From assembly GCF_003627795.1 (NCBI RefSeq), contig NZ_CP032685.1, positions 930,001 through 994,000 on the forward strand: DNA of 64,000 bases. Reading direction: 5' to 3'. The notes beneath the pieces were generated by a model that searched no databases, was not told the origin of the DNA, and saw only the letters and a program-made list of their open reading frames with translations. The translations under genes and the position numbers were made by a program. How positions within the stretch are numbered: the first letter of the stretch is position 1; each line of letters opens with the position of its first letter. Below are positions 9,503-18,703 of the stretch, piece after piece. The DNA comes from Rhizobium sp. CCGE531 (GTDB taxonomy: Bacteria > Pseudomonadota > Alphaproteobacteria > Rhizobiales > Rhizobiaceae).

Positions 9503-11038
9503 ATGAGAAAAATGAAATGGGGATTGAAAACGGCTTTGACAGCGCTTGTCCTGTCGAGCGTCGCCATCAACGCCGAGCCCGCTTTGGCGGCGGGCAAGTT
9601 GACGGTGTCATCGTCGCAGGATCCAGGCAGCTGGGACCCGATCGATACGTTCCTTGTGGCATGGGCGGCCGTCTCGACCAATATCTTCGATGGGCTCACC
9701 TATCGCGGCCCCGACCTCAAGCTGGTCCCGGGCCTCGCCGAATCCTGGGAAGAACTGGATCAGGGCAAGCGCATCCGCTTCAAGCTGCGCCACAACGTGA
9801 AATTCCATGACGGCGAGCCCTTCAATGCCGATGCGGTGAAGTTCACCTTCGACCGCCTGCTCGGCGAACAGGGCGCCAAGGGGCCGCAGCGCTCGAACTA
9901 TACCGCGATCGACAGCGTCGACATTATCGACGACTACACGGTAGACATCAAGCTGAAGACGCCCGATCCGGTGCTGCTGACCAAGTTGGCCGGCTATGGC
10001 GCCATGATCGTGCCGCCGAAATACATCAAGGAAAAGGGCGAGGACTATTTCAACCTCAACCCGGTCGGCACCGGCGCGTTCAAGTTCGTTTCCTATACGC
10101 CGAAGGTGAACATCAAGCTCGAAGCCAATCCGGATTATTGGGGCGGCGCGCCGAAGCTCTCCGAGCTCGAATATCGCTTCATCAGCGAGCCGGCGACGGC
10201 GGTTGCCGAGCTTCAGGCCGGCCGCGTCGATCTCGTCATCCCGCCGACCATCCCGATCGGCATGCTGCCGGTCATCCAAGGCGACTCCAAGCTGGAAATC
10301 GCCAGCGTTCCCGGCCCGACGGTCGATGCGCTGCGCTTCAACACCCGCGGTGGCATTACGGCCGATCCGCGCGTGCGCAAGGCGATCATCATGGCCGTCG
10401 ATCGCGACACGATCGTCAAGTCGATCCTCGCAGGCCAGGGAACCGAGATCGTCAGCTTCCAGAACGCCCTGTCCTTCGGCTACGATCCCGCCCTGAAGCC
10501 GCTCGCCTATGATCCGGCAGGCGCCAAGAAGCTGCTCGCGGAGGCCGGCATCAAGCCTGGAGCCGCACTCCAGATCGACATTCGCGGCAATGACGCGACC
10601 ATGAACGAAGTGGCGCAGGTCGTCGCGAGCTACCTGCAGATGGTTGGCCTGACGGCCACCATCAAACCTTATGAAACCAACGTTCTGCTGAACGACATCA
10701 TCCCGCAGGGCAAGACCGGCGCGATGTTCCAGCAGAAATGGGGCGGCTGGACCTTCGACTACGACAACACCGCCTATTCGATGTACCACTCGGGCGAAAA
10801 GTGGAATCCGTACGAAAAGGATGCCGCTCTCGACAAGCTGCTGGAATCGCAGCGCCCGCTCACCGATCGCGCCGAGCGCGAGAAGGTGCTGAAAGACATC
10901 GGCAAGTATGTCGCCGACAAGGCGCTGGAGCTGCCGCTTTACAACAGCAATGCGATCTACGGCGTCAGCAAGCGGGTCAAGGGCTTCGTGCCCGCACCCG
11001 ATACCCGTATCAAGCTGAACGAAGTCACCGTCGAATAG
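9503..11038 (+). CDS. Peptide ABC transporter substrate-binding protein (SBP family 5)
   Basis: A 511-residue extracytoplasmic solute-binding protein of the DppA/OppA family, with a Sec signal peptide ending at PALAA near residue 30. Family hallmarks are FDGLTYRGPDLKLVPGLAESW, VKFHDGEPFNADAVKFTFDR and NPVGTGAFKFVSY. No lipobox Cys was seen, so it should be soluble in the periplasm. It follows the ATPase gene by 44 bases with an AGAGGA site, and a strong hairpin follows its stop. Family 5 proteins bind di- and oligopeptides, glutathione, nickel or opines; the downstream peptidase favours a peptide-like ligand. Confidence 0.94.
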   Translation: MRKMKWGLKTALTALVLSSVAINAEPALAAGKLTVSSSQDPGSWDPIDTFLVAWAAVSTNIFDGLTYRGPDLKLVPGLAESWEELDQGKRIRFKLRHNVKFHDGEPFNADAVKFTFDRLLGEQGAKGPQRSNYTAIDSVDIIDDYTVDIKLKTPDPVLLTKLAGYGAMIVPPKYIKEKGEDYFNLNPVGTGAFKFVSYTPKVNIKLEANPDYWGGAPKLSELEYRFISEPATAVAELQAGRVDLVIPPTIPIGMLPVIQGDSKLEIASVPGPTVDALRFNTRGGITADPRVRKAIIMAVDRDTIVKSILAGQGTEIVSFQNALSFGYDPALKPLAYDPAGAKKLLAEAGIKPGAALQIDIRGNDATMNEVAQVVASYLQMVGLTATIKPYETNVLLNDIIPQGKTGAMFQQKWGGWTFDYDNTAYSMYHSGEKWNPYEKDAALDKLLESQRPLTDRAEREKVLKDIGKYVADKALELPLYNSNAIYGVSKRVKGFVPAPDTRIKLNEVTVE

Positions 11039-11050
11039 TCGTCAAACAAG

Positions 11051-11075
11051 ACGCCGCCGGCTCAGTCGGCGGCGT
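11051..11075 (+). terminator. Intercistronic hairpin after the binding-protein gene
   Basis: ACGCCGCCG and CGGCGGCGT form a perfect 9-bp GC-rich stem with a 7-base loop, 13 bases after the stop. No T-run follows. In ABC operons such hairpins commonly protect the upstream message or attenuate read-through, raising binding protein over permeases. Confidence 0.6.
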
Positions 11076-11101
11076 CGTCCGAAAGCTCTTAGGGTAAAAA
11101 C

Positions 11102-12025
11102 GTGGCCGGTTTTCTCATCAAGCGATTGCTGCAGGCGATTTTCGTCGTGATTGCGATCACCCTTCTCGTCTCATTCGCCATTCGCCTGACGGGCGACCCT
11201 GCTTTGATGATGTTTCAGGGCGGCGGCAGCATGACGGAAGACGATCTCGCACGCATTCGCACCGCACTCGGCACGGATCAGCCCTTCCTCGTGCAATATT
11301 TCACCTTCTTAAAGGGGCTGCTGACGCTCGATTTCGGGCGCAGCTTCACCGGCGGCACGCCGGTTTCGCAACTGATTGCCAACGCCCTGCCCGCGACGTT
11401 GCTGCTTGCCTTCATTTCCATGGTCGTGTCGATCGCGCTGTCCATTCCGCTCGGGATCAAGGCGGCGACCGCGCGCGGCAAGACGGCGGACCAGATCATC
11501 CGCGTTCTCTCGCTGCTTGGCCTTTCCTTCCCGAACTTCTGGCTGGCGCTGATGCTGGTGCTCTTGTTTTCCGTTACGCTCGGCTGGCTGCCGCCAAGCG
11601 GCATGGTCGGGATTTCGAGCTACATCATGCCGACCGTGACGATGGGCGTGATCCTGACGGCAACCAATGTGCGTTTGGTGCGCACCGCCATGCTAGAGAC
11701 GTTGCAATCGCAATATATCATGGTTGCGCGCGCCAAGGGCCTCAGCGAGAGCAAAGTGCTCTACAAGCATGCGCTGCGCAATTGCGCGATACCACTCATC
11801 ACCTATTTCGGCATCCAGTTCGGCGGGTTGCTCGGCGGCATCGTCGTCATCGAGCGCGTCTTCAATTGGCCCGGTCTCGGGACGCTTGCATTCGATGCCG
11901 TAGGCGCCCGCGACTACCCGGTGCTGCAGGGCGTCATCACCGTGCTGGCGCTCTTCATCGTCGGCGTCAACCTTCTCGTCGACATCGCCTACGGGCTTGT
12001 CGACCCCCGTATCCGCACGGAGTAA
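11102..12025 (+). CDS. Peptide ABC transporter permease (DppB type)
   Basis: 307 residues and six membrane helices, typical of DppB/OppB. The N-terminal FLIKRLLQAIFVVIAITLLV helix and RLTGDPA are family marks. The EAA loop reads ARAKGLSESKVLYKHALRN and contacts the ATPase. The start is GTG at 11102. It precedes the second permease by 5 bases, so the two are co-translated. The C-terminus ends DPRIRTE as usual for this subunit. Confidence 0.95.
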   Translation: MAGFLIKRLLQAIFVVIAITLLVSFAIRLTGDPALMMFQGGGSMTEDDLARIRTALGTDQPFLVQYFTFLKGLLTLDFGRSFTGGTPVSQLIANALPATLLLAFISMVVSIALSIPLGIKAATARGKTADQIIRVLSLLGLSFPNFWLALMLVLLFSVTLGWLPPSGMVGISSYIMPTVTMGVILTATNVRLVRTAMLETLQSQYIMVARAKGLSESKVLYKHALRNCAIPLITYFGIQFGGLLGGIVVIERVFNWPGLGTLAFDAVGARDYPVLQGVITVLALFIVGVNLLVDIAYGLVDPRIRTE

Positions 12026-12030
12026 CGCCG

Positions 12031-12879
12031 ATGGCCGCCACGATCTCACGACGTTCGCGTTTCCTGAGCTTCGAATTCATATTCGGCGCATTGCTCACCG
12101 TCGTTATCTGCCTTGCCGTACTTCTCTCCGATGTCCTGTTTCCCGGCGGAGCGGAAAAGATCGATCTGATGGCGAGGCTAGCGCACCCCTTCGCCAGCCT
12201 CGCCCATCCGTTCGGCACTGATCCGCTCGGGCGCGATGTGCTGGCCCGCGTCGTCGCGGGTGGACGAATATCCCTGCTCGTCGGCCTTACCTCCGTGATC
12301 GGCGGCGTGGTCCTCGGCGTGCTTGTGGGACTTGCTGCGGGTTACTATCGCGGCATCTGGGATATGATTCTCATGCGCTTCGCCGATATTCAACTTGCCA
12401 TGCCCTTCATTCTTCTGGCGATCACCTTCATCGCCATCGTCGGCGGCAGCCTCACCAATACCATCATCCTGCTGATCGTCTCGCAATGGGTGCAATATGC
12501 TCGCCTGGTGCGCGGCTCGGTGCTGAGCCTGCGTGAGCGGGAATTCATCCTCTCGGCGCGCGCGATCGGCGTCAAAGACTGGCGCATCATCTTCCAGCAC
12601 CTGCTGCCGAACCTCGTCGGGCCGGTGATCGTGCTGATGACGCTGAACATCGCCAACAATATCCTCCTGGAAAGCAGCCTCACCTTCCTCGGCTTGGGTG
12701 TCGACCCCACCATTCCAAGCTGGGGCGGCATGCTCGCCGATGGCCGCACCTATCTGCAGACGGCCTGGTGGGTCAGCCTCTTTCCCGGTCTCGCAATCCT
12801 CTTGACCGTGCTCGGCCTCAATCTCCTTGGCGACTGGCTGCGCGACAGCCTCGACCCGACAGGCAGAACGACAAGGTAA
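12031..12879 (+). CDS. Peptide ABC transporter permease (DppC type)
   Basis: 282 residues; the ATG at 12031 follows the first permease stop by 5 bases. The family signature HPFGTDPLGRDVLARVV is at about residue 60, the EAA loop reads ARAIGVKDWRIIFQHLLPN, and the chain ends GDWLRDSLDPT as in DppC/OppC. With DppB it makes the transmembrane channel. The frame extends upstream without a stop, but that extension overlaps the DppB gene and is not the start. Confidence 0.95.
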   Translation: MAATISRRSRFLSFEFIFGALLTVVICLAVLLSDVLFPGGAEKIDLMARLAHPFASLAHPFGTDPLGRDVLARVVAGGRISLLVGLTSVIGGVVLGVLVGLAAGYYRGIWDMILMRFADIQLAMPFILLAITFIAIVGGSLTNTIILLIVSQWVQYARLVRGSVLSLREREFILSARAIGVKDWRIIFQHLLPNLVGPVIVLMTLNIANNILLESSLTFLGLGVDPTIPSWGGMLADGRTYLQTAWWVSLFPGLAILLTVLGLNLLGDWLRDSLDPTGRTTR

Positions 12880-12885
12880 GACATC

Positions 12886-14616
12886 ATGACCCTGATTTTC
12901 GAAAGGAGCTTTGAGCGCACGCTCTCGCGGCTCGTCGCCGATGCCAAGGCCGGCCAGAATTTCGAGGCTTGGACCTTCGATGACCGCCAGAGCCGACTGG
13001 CGGCGGAGCGCCAGCTGAAGGAAAAGGGCGTGCAGGCCCGCATCCGCAGTGCCTACAAGCCGCTGGTGAATGCCTTCGTCGAAGAGATTGAACTGCAGGA
13101 TGTGGATGCAATCGAGATCCTCTACCCTGTGCATCCCAATGCGCCGGACAACCGCTTCCGGCTGGAAGCCTATCCGCTTGCGGCGATGGTCGGCGATCGC
13201 GAGATCGCCTTTGTCGCGAGAGCCGACAGCGAATTTCATTATGACGTTTTGTTGAAGACCAATGCCGGCAACGAGCGCCGATTGAGAGTGCTGGTGCCCA
13301 ACCGCGTCCATATCGATGCGGCGGGTGAAACGAGTGTTTCCCCGACCGGCTGGCTGGTGCGCGAAGGTAATGCGACGGGCGAGCGACTACTTACCGACTA
13401 CGAAGGGCTCTTCGAGGAGACCATCGCCGCGATCATCCACTTCGACTGGGGCGCAAGCGAACCCTATTTCGAAGAACTGAATATCCGCGCCGCTCTGCCG
13501 GCGACGGATGAGGCTTTGCCCGTCGGCGACGAAGTCATGAGTCTGCGGGAAGCGCTGCACGAGGACTTCTATTTTTCGCTGCTCGAATTTTTCCAGAAGA
13601 AGTCCGGCCGGCCGCTGGGCGACCGTGGGCTGAAGCCGGGGCAGATCGTTCCGCAGATTCTGCCATCCCCAGGTGAAGTCTCCGTGAAAGTGGAAACGCA
13701 GCCGCTGACCTCCCGCTTCTGGGAGGGAGCAGAGCAGCAGATCGAGACGGCAGCGGAACCTTTGGCCGTACAGCAGATCGAAGCCGTGCTCGCCGGGATC
13801 GGCGGCGAGGCGTTTGAAGCAGCTACGCGCTCCGGCCGCGTCGTCAAAGCAAGCTATATCAAGGGTCGCGATGCCGCCGTGATGATCAGCGGCGGCCAGC
13901 ACGCCAATGAGACTACTGGCGGCGCGGGCGCATTACGTGCCGCACAACGGCTCGCCGGGATCGAAGGCGCGCATTTCACCATCTCACCGCTGGAAAACCC
14001 CGATGGCTATGCGCTGCACCAGCGCCTGCGCAAGGATAGCCCGCGCCACATGTATCATGCCGCCCGCTATACCGCGCTCGGCGACGACCTCGAATACCGC
14101 ACCGAGGACAATGCCGGCCCATATCTCTACGAGAAGAAAATCCGCTTCCAGGCGGAGGAACTGAGCGGCGCGCAGCTGCACGTCAACCTGCACGGCTACC
14201 CGGCGCATGAATGGACACGCCCACTTTCCGGCTACGTTCCCCGCAATTTCGCCATGTGGACGCTGCCGAAGGGTTTCTTCCTGATCGCCCGCTACCATGC
14301 CGGCTGGGAAGCTCAGGCGGAGCAGCTTCTGGACAAGGTCACCAGACATCTCGGCACCATACCGGGGCTTTTGGACTATAATGATCGACAGATCGCGCTT
14401 TACGAAATCCATGCCGGCGAAACCGGCTTCCGCATCATCAACGGCTTCCCCTGCCTCGCCAATGTCGACGATCGCCACACCGTGCCGATGACCTTGATCA
14501 CCGAATATCCCGACGAGACCATCTACGGCGAAGCGTTTGTCGCCGGTCATACCGCGCAGATGGAAACCGTGCTTTCGGCCTACCGCGCCTGGCAGGGGAT
14601 CATGGCGTCGAGCTAA
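12886..14616 (+). CDS. M14-family zinc metallocarboxypeptidase with a long N-terminal domain
   Basis: 576 residues without signal peptide, so probably cytoplasmic. The M14 catalytic part begins near residue 325: zinc ligands H339 and E342 in GGQHANETTGG, a third His in LHVNLHGYP (H432 or H436), and the catalytic Glu most likely E540 in TLITEYPDET. Residues 1-320 form a domain I do not recognise, far longer than in simple carboxypeptidases. It sits 6 bases after the DppC-type gene in the same operon, suggesting it cleaves the imported peptide or amide-linked compound inside the cell. Its stop overlaps that of the LysR gene on the other strand. Confidence 0.9.
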   Translation: MTLIFERSFERTLSRLVADAKAGQNFEAWTFDDRQSRLAAERQLKEKGVQARIRSAYKPLVNAFVEEIELQDVDAIEILYPVHPNAPDNRFRLEAYPLAAMVGDREIAFVARADSEFHYDVLLKTNAGNERRLRVLVPNRVHIDAAGETSVSPTGWLVREGNATGERLLTDYEGLFEETIAAIIHFDWGASEPYFEELNIRAALPATDEALPVGDEVMSLREALHEDFYFSLLEFFQKKSGRPLGDRGLKPGQIVPQILPSPGEVSVKVETQPLTSRFWEGAEQQIETAAEPLAVQQIEAVLAGIGGEAFEAATRSGRVVKASYIKGRDAAVMISGGQHANETTGGAGALRAAQRLAGIEGAHFTISPLENPDGYALHQRLRKDSPRHMYHAARYTALGDDLEYRTEDNAGPYLYEKKIRFQAEELSGAQLHVNLHGYPAHEWTRPLSGYVPRNFAMWTLPKGFFLIARYHAGWEAQAEQLLDKVTRHLGTIPGLLDYNDRQIALYEIHAGETGFRIINGFPCLANVDDRHTVPMTLITEYPDETIYGEAFVAGHTAQMETVLSAYRAWQGIMASS

Positions 14617-15485
14617 GCGGAATGAGCTGAGCGCACCATGTCCAGAAATGCAGTCATGGCGCTGGATGCATAGGCATCCGAGCGACGCACGAAGAGCGTA
14701 TCCACCAGCGATCGCTCCGGCGGAAGCTCATGGATCGCAACCCGGCCATCCCTGCAGGCGGCGGCGACAACGCCTCTTGGCAGCAGCGTGACGCCGACGC
14801 CGGCCGACACGCAGCTGATGATCGTGTCGAGGGAGCCGAATTCCAGCGGCTTCGACGTGACGATGCCCATATCGGCCAGAAGCGACTCCAGCCGCTGCCG
14901 ATAGGAACATCCGATCTGGAAGACGATGGTCTTCAGATCGGCGATACCGGCCAAATCTTCCATCGCACGGATGGCCGGTGACGTGACAAGAACCAGCTCT
15001 TCGCGAAAGACCACCGCGTGATCGAGATCGGGATAACTGACAGGACCTGCCACGAATGCCCCCTCGACCTTGCATGCGACGACATCGTCAATCAGCCTGC
15101 GGGTCGTGCCTGTCGTAACGACGAGGCGCACCTGCGGATAGGTCTTGGCAAACTCACTCAACAGCGGCGACAATCGCAGCGCCGTGGTTGTCTCCAGGCT
15201 GCCGATTGCGAGCGTTCCGCCCGGCGAGCCGTCGTCCCGCGCGGCGCTGCCCGCTTCGGCCAGAAGCTTTGTGATACGGCCGACGAACGGCAATATGCGC
15301 TGCCCCGCCGGTGTGGTCGACACGCCCCTCGCATGCCGCTGGAACAGGCTGACACCTAGCTCCTCTTCCAACGCCCGGATGCGCGCGGTCACGTTCGACT
15401 GGACCGTGTGCAGCTCCTGCGCCGCGCGATTCATGCTGCCGTGTCGCGATACGGCTTCGAAAACCCTGAGATCGGCCACATCCAT
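14613..15485 (-). CDS. LysR-family transcriptional regulator
   Basis: 290 residues: LysR winged helix at 1-60 (MDVADLRVFEAVSRHGSMNR, then AAQELHTVQSNVTARIRALE) and a periplasmic-binding-like effector domain (residues 90-285, GTLAIGSLETTTALRLSPLL). A strong ribosome site (AGGAGATAGG) precedes the start. It diverges from the MFS gene at 15590, the usual layout for a LysR regulator and its target, and converges by a 4-base overlap on the peptidase gene. Two palindromes in the 104-base divergent gap (15492-15508, 15540-15555) are candidate binding sites. Confidence 0.94.
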   Translation of the reverse strand: MDVADLRVFEAVSRHGSMNRAAQELHTVQSNVTARIRALEEELGVSLFQRHARGVSTTPAGQRILPFVGRITKLLAEAGSAARDDGSPGGTLAIGSLETTTALRLSPLLSEFAKTYPQVRLVVTTGTTRRLIDDVVACKVEGAFVAGPVSYPDLDHAVVFREELVLVTSPAIRAMEDLAGIADLKTIVFQIGCSYRQRLESLLADMGIVTSKPLEFGSLDTIISCVSAGVGVTLLPRGVVAAACRDGRVAIHELPPERSLVDTLFVRRSDAYASSAMTAFLDMVRSAHSA

Positions 15486-15491
15486 TCTACC

Positions 15492-15508
15492 TATCTCCTT
15501 TAGAGATA
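15492..15508. promoter_or_regulatory. Putative LysR site (proximal)
   Basis: TATCTC-CTTTA-GAGATA is a perfect 6+5+6 palindrome containing the T-N11-A spacing of LysR sites. It covers the ribosome-binding region of the LysR gene, consistent with autorepression. Confidence 0.45.
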
Positions 15509-15539
15509 ACTCTTCTCATAATTATTCAGTTTTTATGAT

Positions 15540-15555
15540 ATACGCCAAGGCGTAT
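15540..15555. promoter_or_regulatory. Putative LysR site (MFS side)
   Basis: ATACGCC-AA-GGCGTAT is a perfect 7+2+7 palindrome 35 bases upstream of the MFS gene start, in the divergent LysR/MFS intergenic region. Confidence 0.45.
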
Positions 15556-15589
15556 TCTCTCAAGCACCGAAAAGCTTGAGAGAATATCC

Positions 15590-16828
15590 ATGACCGACGC
15601 GACGACACATGAAACCGAACGGAACCATCAGGGTGCCCAGCGCGCATGGCGCGCCATTCTGTCGGCGTTTTGTGCCTGTCTGATCGGCATCGGGCTCGCC
15701 CGCTTCGCCTATACGCCGCTTCTGCCTGCCATCGTCGATGCGCATTGGTTCGAGGCGTCGGCGGCCGCCTATCTCGGTGCGGCAAACCTTTCCGGCTATC
15801 TGGTAGGCGCCTTGCTCGGACGACCGGTCGCGGCACGTATTTCCACCATCCTGACGCTAAGGATCATGATGCTTGCCGCAACCGCAGCCTTCTTCGCCTG
15901 CGCCTTCCCAATCAGCTTTCCATGGTTCTTCACCTGGCGTTTCGCGGCCGGCCTTGCCGGTGGTGCCCTGATGGTCCTAGCGGCGCCGACCGTCCTGCCG
16001 CTTGTCGCGCCCTCCCGCCGCGGGCTTGCCAGCGGCGTGATCTTCATGGGCATTGGCGCTGGCGTTGCCCTGTCGGGCACGCTGGTTCCTCTTCTCCTCC
16101 AGCAAGGCCTACGCGAAACATGGCTCGGTCTCGGCATCCTGTCGCTGCTCTTGACAATCATTGCCTGGGCTGGATGGCCGCGCGACATCGCCAGCCATTC
16201 CGTACAGCCCCACCATGCCACGCACGTGCCGAAGCGCTGGACGCTGCGCGCGCTCTATATCGAATATGCGCTGAATGCCGCCGGCTGGGTTCCACACATG
16301 ATCTTCCTCGTGGATTTCGTTGCCCACGGCTTGGGAAAAGGCCTGCAGGTTGGCGCGGAATATTGGGTGCTGTTCGGCCTCGGCGCGACCATCGGCCCGA
16401 TCCTTGCCGGCCATCTCGCAGACCGCACCGGTTTTGCCGCGGCGCTGCGGTTTGCCTTTCTGCTTGAAGCCTTCGCGGTCGTCATTCCCGCCCTTGGTCT
16501 CGGACAGGCATGGCTCATCGCTTCGAGCCTGATCGTCGGCGCATTCGTGACCGGCACGGTTCCCTTGATGCTCGGCAGGATCGCGGAATTGCTGCCACAC
16601 CACCCGGCGCAGCAGAAAGTCGCCTGGAGCCTGGCAACCGTATTCTTTGCCCTGTTCCAGGCAGCAGCCGCCTACGGACTTTCCTTCGTCTTCGCCCGAA
16701 CCGGCGGAAACTACTACGTGCTCTTCTTCATCGGAACCGGCGCCATGGTCCTGGCCTTGGCGATCGACCTCGCCGTCGCGGTGTTCGTCCGCACTCCTCG
16801 GGAGTACGCCCAGGATCATGACACATAA
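15590..16828 (+). CDS. MFS transporter, YbfB/YjiJ family
   Basis: 412 residues with 12 hydrophobic segments. SAFCACLIGIGLARFAYTPL, LPAIVDAHWF, then AAYLGAANLSGYLVGALLGR is characteristic of the YbfB/YjiJ family, whose members are mostly uncharacterised exporters. The gene diverges from a LysR regulator, and the NTF2-like gene follows after 17 bases, so those two are probably co-transcribed. The substrate is unknown. Confidence 0.88.
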   Translation: MTDATTHETERNHQGAQRAWRAILSAFCACLIGIGLARFAYTPLLPAIVDAHWFEASAAAYLGAANLSGYLVGALLGRPVAARISTILTLRIMMLAATAAFFACAFPISFPWFFTWRFAAGLAGGALMVLAAPTVLPLVAPSRRGLASGVIFMGIGAGVALSGTLVPLLLQQGLRETWLGLGILSLLLTIIAWAGWPRDIASHSVQPHHATHVPKRWTLRALYIEYALNAAGWVPHMIFLVDFVAHGLGKGLQVGAEYWVLFGLGATIGPILAGHLADRTGFAAALRFAFLLEAFAVVIPALGLGQAWLIASSLIVGAFVTGTVPLMLGRIAELLPHHPAQQKVAWSLATVFFALFQAAAAYGLSFVFARTGGNYYVLFFIGTGAMVLALAIDLAVAVFVRTPREYAQDHDT

Positions 16829-16845
16829 AAATAGGAGCCTCGGAC

Positions 16846-17328
16846 ATGGCAAAGCTTTTGACTGAAATCACTGGCGGTGAAGACATGGTGGGCGACGGCG
16901 GCGCCCTCGATGCGCTCATCGACTTCTACCGCGCCTTCAATGCCGGCGACCTGGATGCCTTGGCCGCCAATTGGGTCGATGGCGACAAGCCAAGCATGGA
17001 CAATCCGATCGGAGGCATCAGGCGCGGATGGCCTTCGATCCGCGATGGTTATCAGAGGCTGTTTACAGGGAAGGCGAAGGTTCGGGTCGCATTCCATGAC
17101 TTTACCAGCCAGGGCGGCGCTGATTGGCATCTGTTCGTCGGGCGAGAAAAAGGAAGCTGCGTCACAGCCGACGGGAGCATCGAACTTCGCATTCGCACGA
17201 CGCGCTGGTTCACTAAGATCGATGGCGTCTGGCGGCAGCTACATCATCACGGCTCCATCGAGGAACCTGCCCTGCTTGCAGCCTATCAGCAGATCATCTT
17301 CGGTGCGCCGCTGGATCGGCCGGCGTAG
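16846..17328 (+). CDS. NTF2/SnoaL-like protein
   Basis: 160 residues with an alpha+beta cone fold of the NTF2-like superfamily: LDALIDFYRAFNAGDLDALA, the WVDGD turn, TTRWFTKIDGVWRQLHHHGS at the C-terminal sheet. A TAGGAG ribosome site precedes the ATG. It lies 17 bases after the MFS gene, probably in the same LysR-controlled unit. Such proteins are small isomerases, dehydratases or ligand binders; no specific activity can be assigned. Confidence 0.75.
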   Translation: MAKLLTEITGGEDMVGDGGALDALIDFYRAFNAGDLDALAANWVDGDKPSMDNPIGGIRRGWPSIRDGYQRLFTGKAKVRVAFHDFTSQGGADWHLFVGREKGSCVTADGSIELRIRTTRWFTKIDGVWRQLHHHGSIEEPALLAAYQQIIFGAPLDRPA

Positions 17329-17404
17329 CTTTCGTCGCAAGATTTTAATCGCACGCGCGATATCATGCCCACATGGCGCCAAAGTTTCGGGCAAGTTGAG
17401 GTTC

Positions 17405-18670
17405 ATGAGGCATTTTCTGCTGTTGCTCGCCGGCTTGTCCGCCGTCTGCCTGGCTGTATTTGCGCCGCCGGCGCATGCGGAGGGATTCGTCCGCGCCGAT
17501 CATCAGCAAATCGTTGATGGCAAGGATCATCAGCTGCTTCTGCGCGGTCTCGGCCTTGGAGGATGGATGGTGCAGGAAGGCTACATGATGGGCCTTTCCA
17601 ATCTGAAGGCGCAGCACGTCATCCGCCACCGCATTTCCACGCTCATCGGCCAGAAAAGGACCGAACAGTTCTACCAGTCCTGGCGCGACAATGGCGTAAC
17701 GAAAGCCGATATCGACGCGATGGCCGGATGGGGCTTCAACAGCGTGCGCCTGCCGATGCACTGGAAATTGTTCCTCAAGGACAGGCGCGGCAGGGATGGT
17801 TCAAGGCATATCGTTTGGAACGAAGAAGGCTTTCGGCGAGTCGATGCGCTGATCGGCTGGCTGAAGGCCAACGATATGTATCTGATCCTCGATTTGCATG
17901 CAGCGCCCGGCGGCCAAGGGCATGATATCGCCATTTCGGACCGCGATCCGAATGAGCCATCGCTATGGGACAGCAGCGAAAACCAGGCGACAATGATCGC
18001 CCTCTGGAGCGAGATAGCGCGTCGCTACAAAGATGAACCAACGATCGCGGGTTACGATCTGCTCAACGAACCGAATTGGAACTTTCAAGACGAGAGCAAC
18101 AAGGGCGGCTGCCGCGAAACCGAAAACCGACCCTTGCGCGACATCTACGTGCGCACCATTCGTGCAATCCGCTCGATCGACACCAACCACATGCTGATCA
18201 TCGAAGGCAATTGCTGGGGCAACAATTATGCCGGCGTGCTTCCGATCGAGGATCGCAACACGGCGCTCAGCTTTCACAAATACTGGACGCCGACGACGCA
18301 GGAATCGATCGAACCGTTCCTGAAGCTGCGCGAGCAATATGACATGCCGCTATGGAACGGCGAATCCGGCGAAAATAATAACGGCTGGTACGCGCGCGCC
18401 GTGGCGCTGCAGGAGAAGAACGGCATCGGCTGGTCATGGTGGCCCCTGAAGAAAATCGGCGCAGGCAACCCGCTCGAAATCAAGACGAATCCAAATTACC
18501 GCCAATTGACCGCCTATCTTCGCGGAGAAGGCAAAAAACCTTCGGCCAAGAATGCCTTCGCGGGATTGATGCAGCTGGCGACCGACAGCCGCTTCGACCA
18601 GAATATTACGCATCAAGGCGTGATTGACGCATTGATGGGGGCTTCGCGCAAACCAGCCACGCCCGATTAG
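17405..18670 (+). CDS. Secreted glycoside hydrolase family 5 (endoglucanase-like)
   Basis: 421 residues with a signal peptide (cut after PPAHA, near residue 25). The GH5 barrel shows LRGLGLGGWM, GFNSVRLPMHW, LILDLHAAPGGQ, the acid/base Glu in YDLLNEPN (E222) and the likely nucleophile in LWNGESGEN (E320). The ATG at 17405 has a TGAGG site; the frame is open further upstream, but that part overlaps the preceding gene. Family members cut beta-1,4-glucans or related polymers. In a rhizobium this may act on plant cell wall or on the cell's own cellulose or exopolysaccharide. It converges on a GT2 gene. Confidence 0.9.
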   Translation: MRHFLLLLAGLSAVCLAVFAPPAHAEGFVRADHQQIVDGKDHQLLLRGLGLGGWMVQEGYMMGLSNLKAQHVIRHRISTLIGQKRTEQFYQSWRDNGVTKADIDAMAGWGFNSVRLPMHWKLFLKDRRGRDGSRHIVWNEEGFRRVDALIGWLKANDMYLILDLHAAPGGQGHDIAISDRDPNEPSLWDSSENQATMIALWSEIARRYKDEPTIAGYDLLNEPNWNFQDESNKGGCRETENRPLRDIYVRTIRAIRSIDTNHMLIIEGNCWGNNYAGVLPIEDRNTALSFHKYWTPTTQESIEPFLKLREQYDMPLWNGESGENNNGWYARAVALQEKNGIGWSWWPLKKIGAGNPLEIKTNPNYRQLTAYLRGEGKKPSAKNAFAGLMQLATDSRFDQNITHQGVIDALMGASRKPATPD

Positions 18671-18703
18671 GGCCGTTTGATCATTCGCGTAACTGAATTC
18701 GCC

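Noticed and set aside
12178..13311. A 377-codon antisense frame across the DppC and peptidase genes
   Set aside because: It spans two well-supported genes on the other strand and has shadow-type composition.
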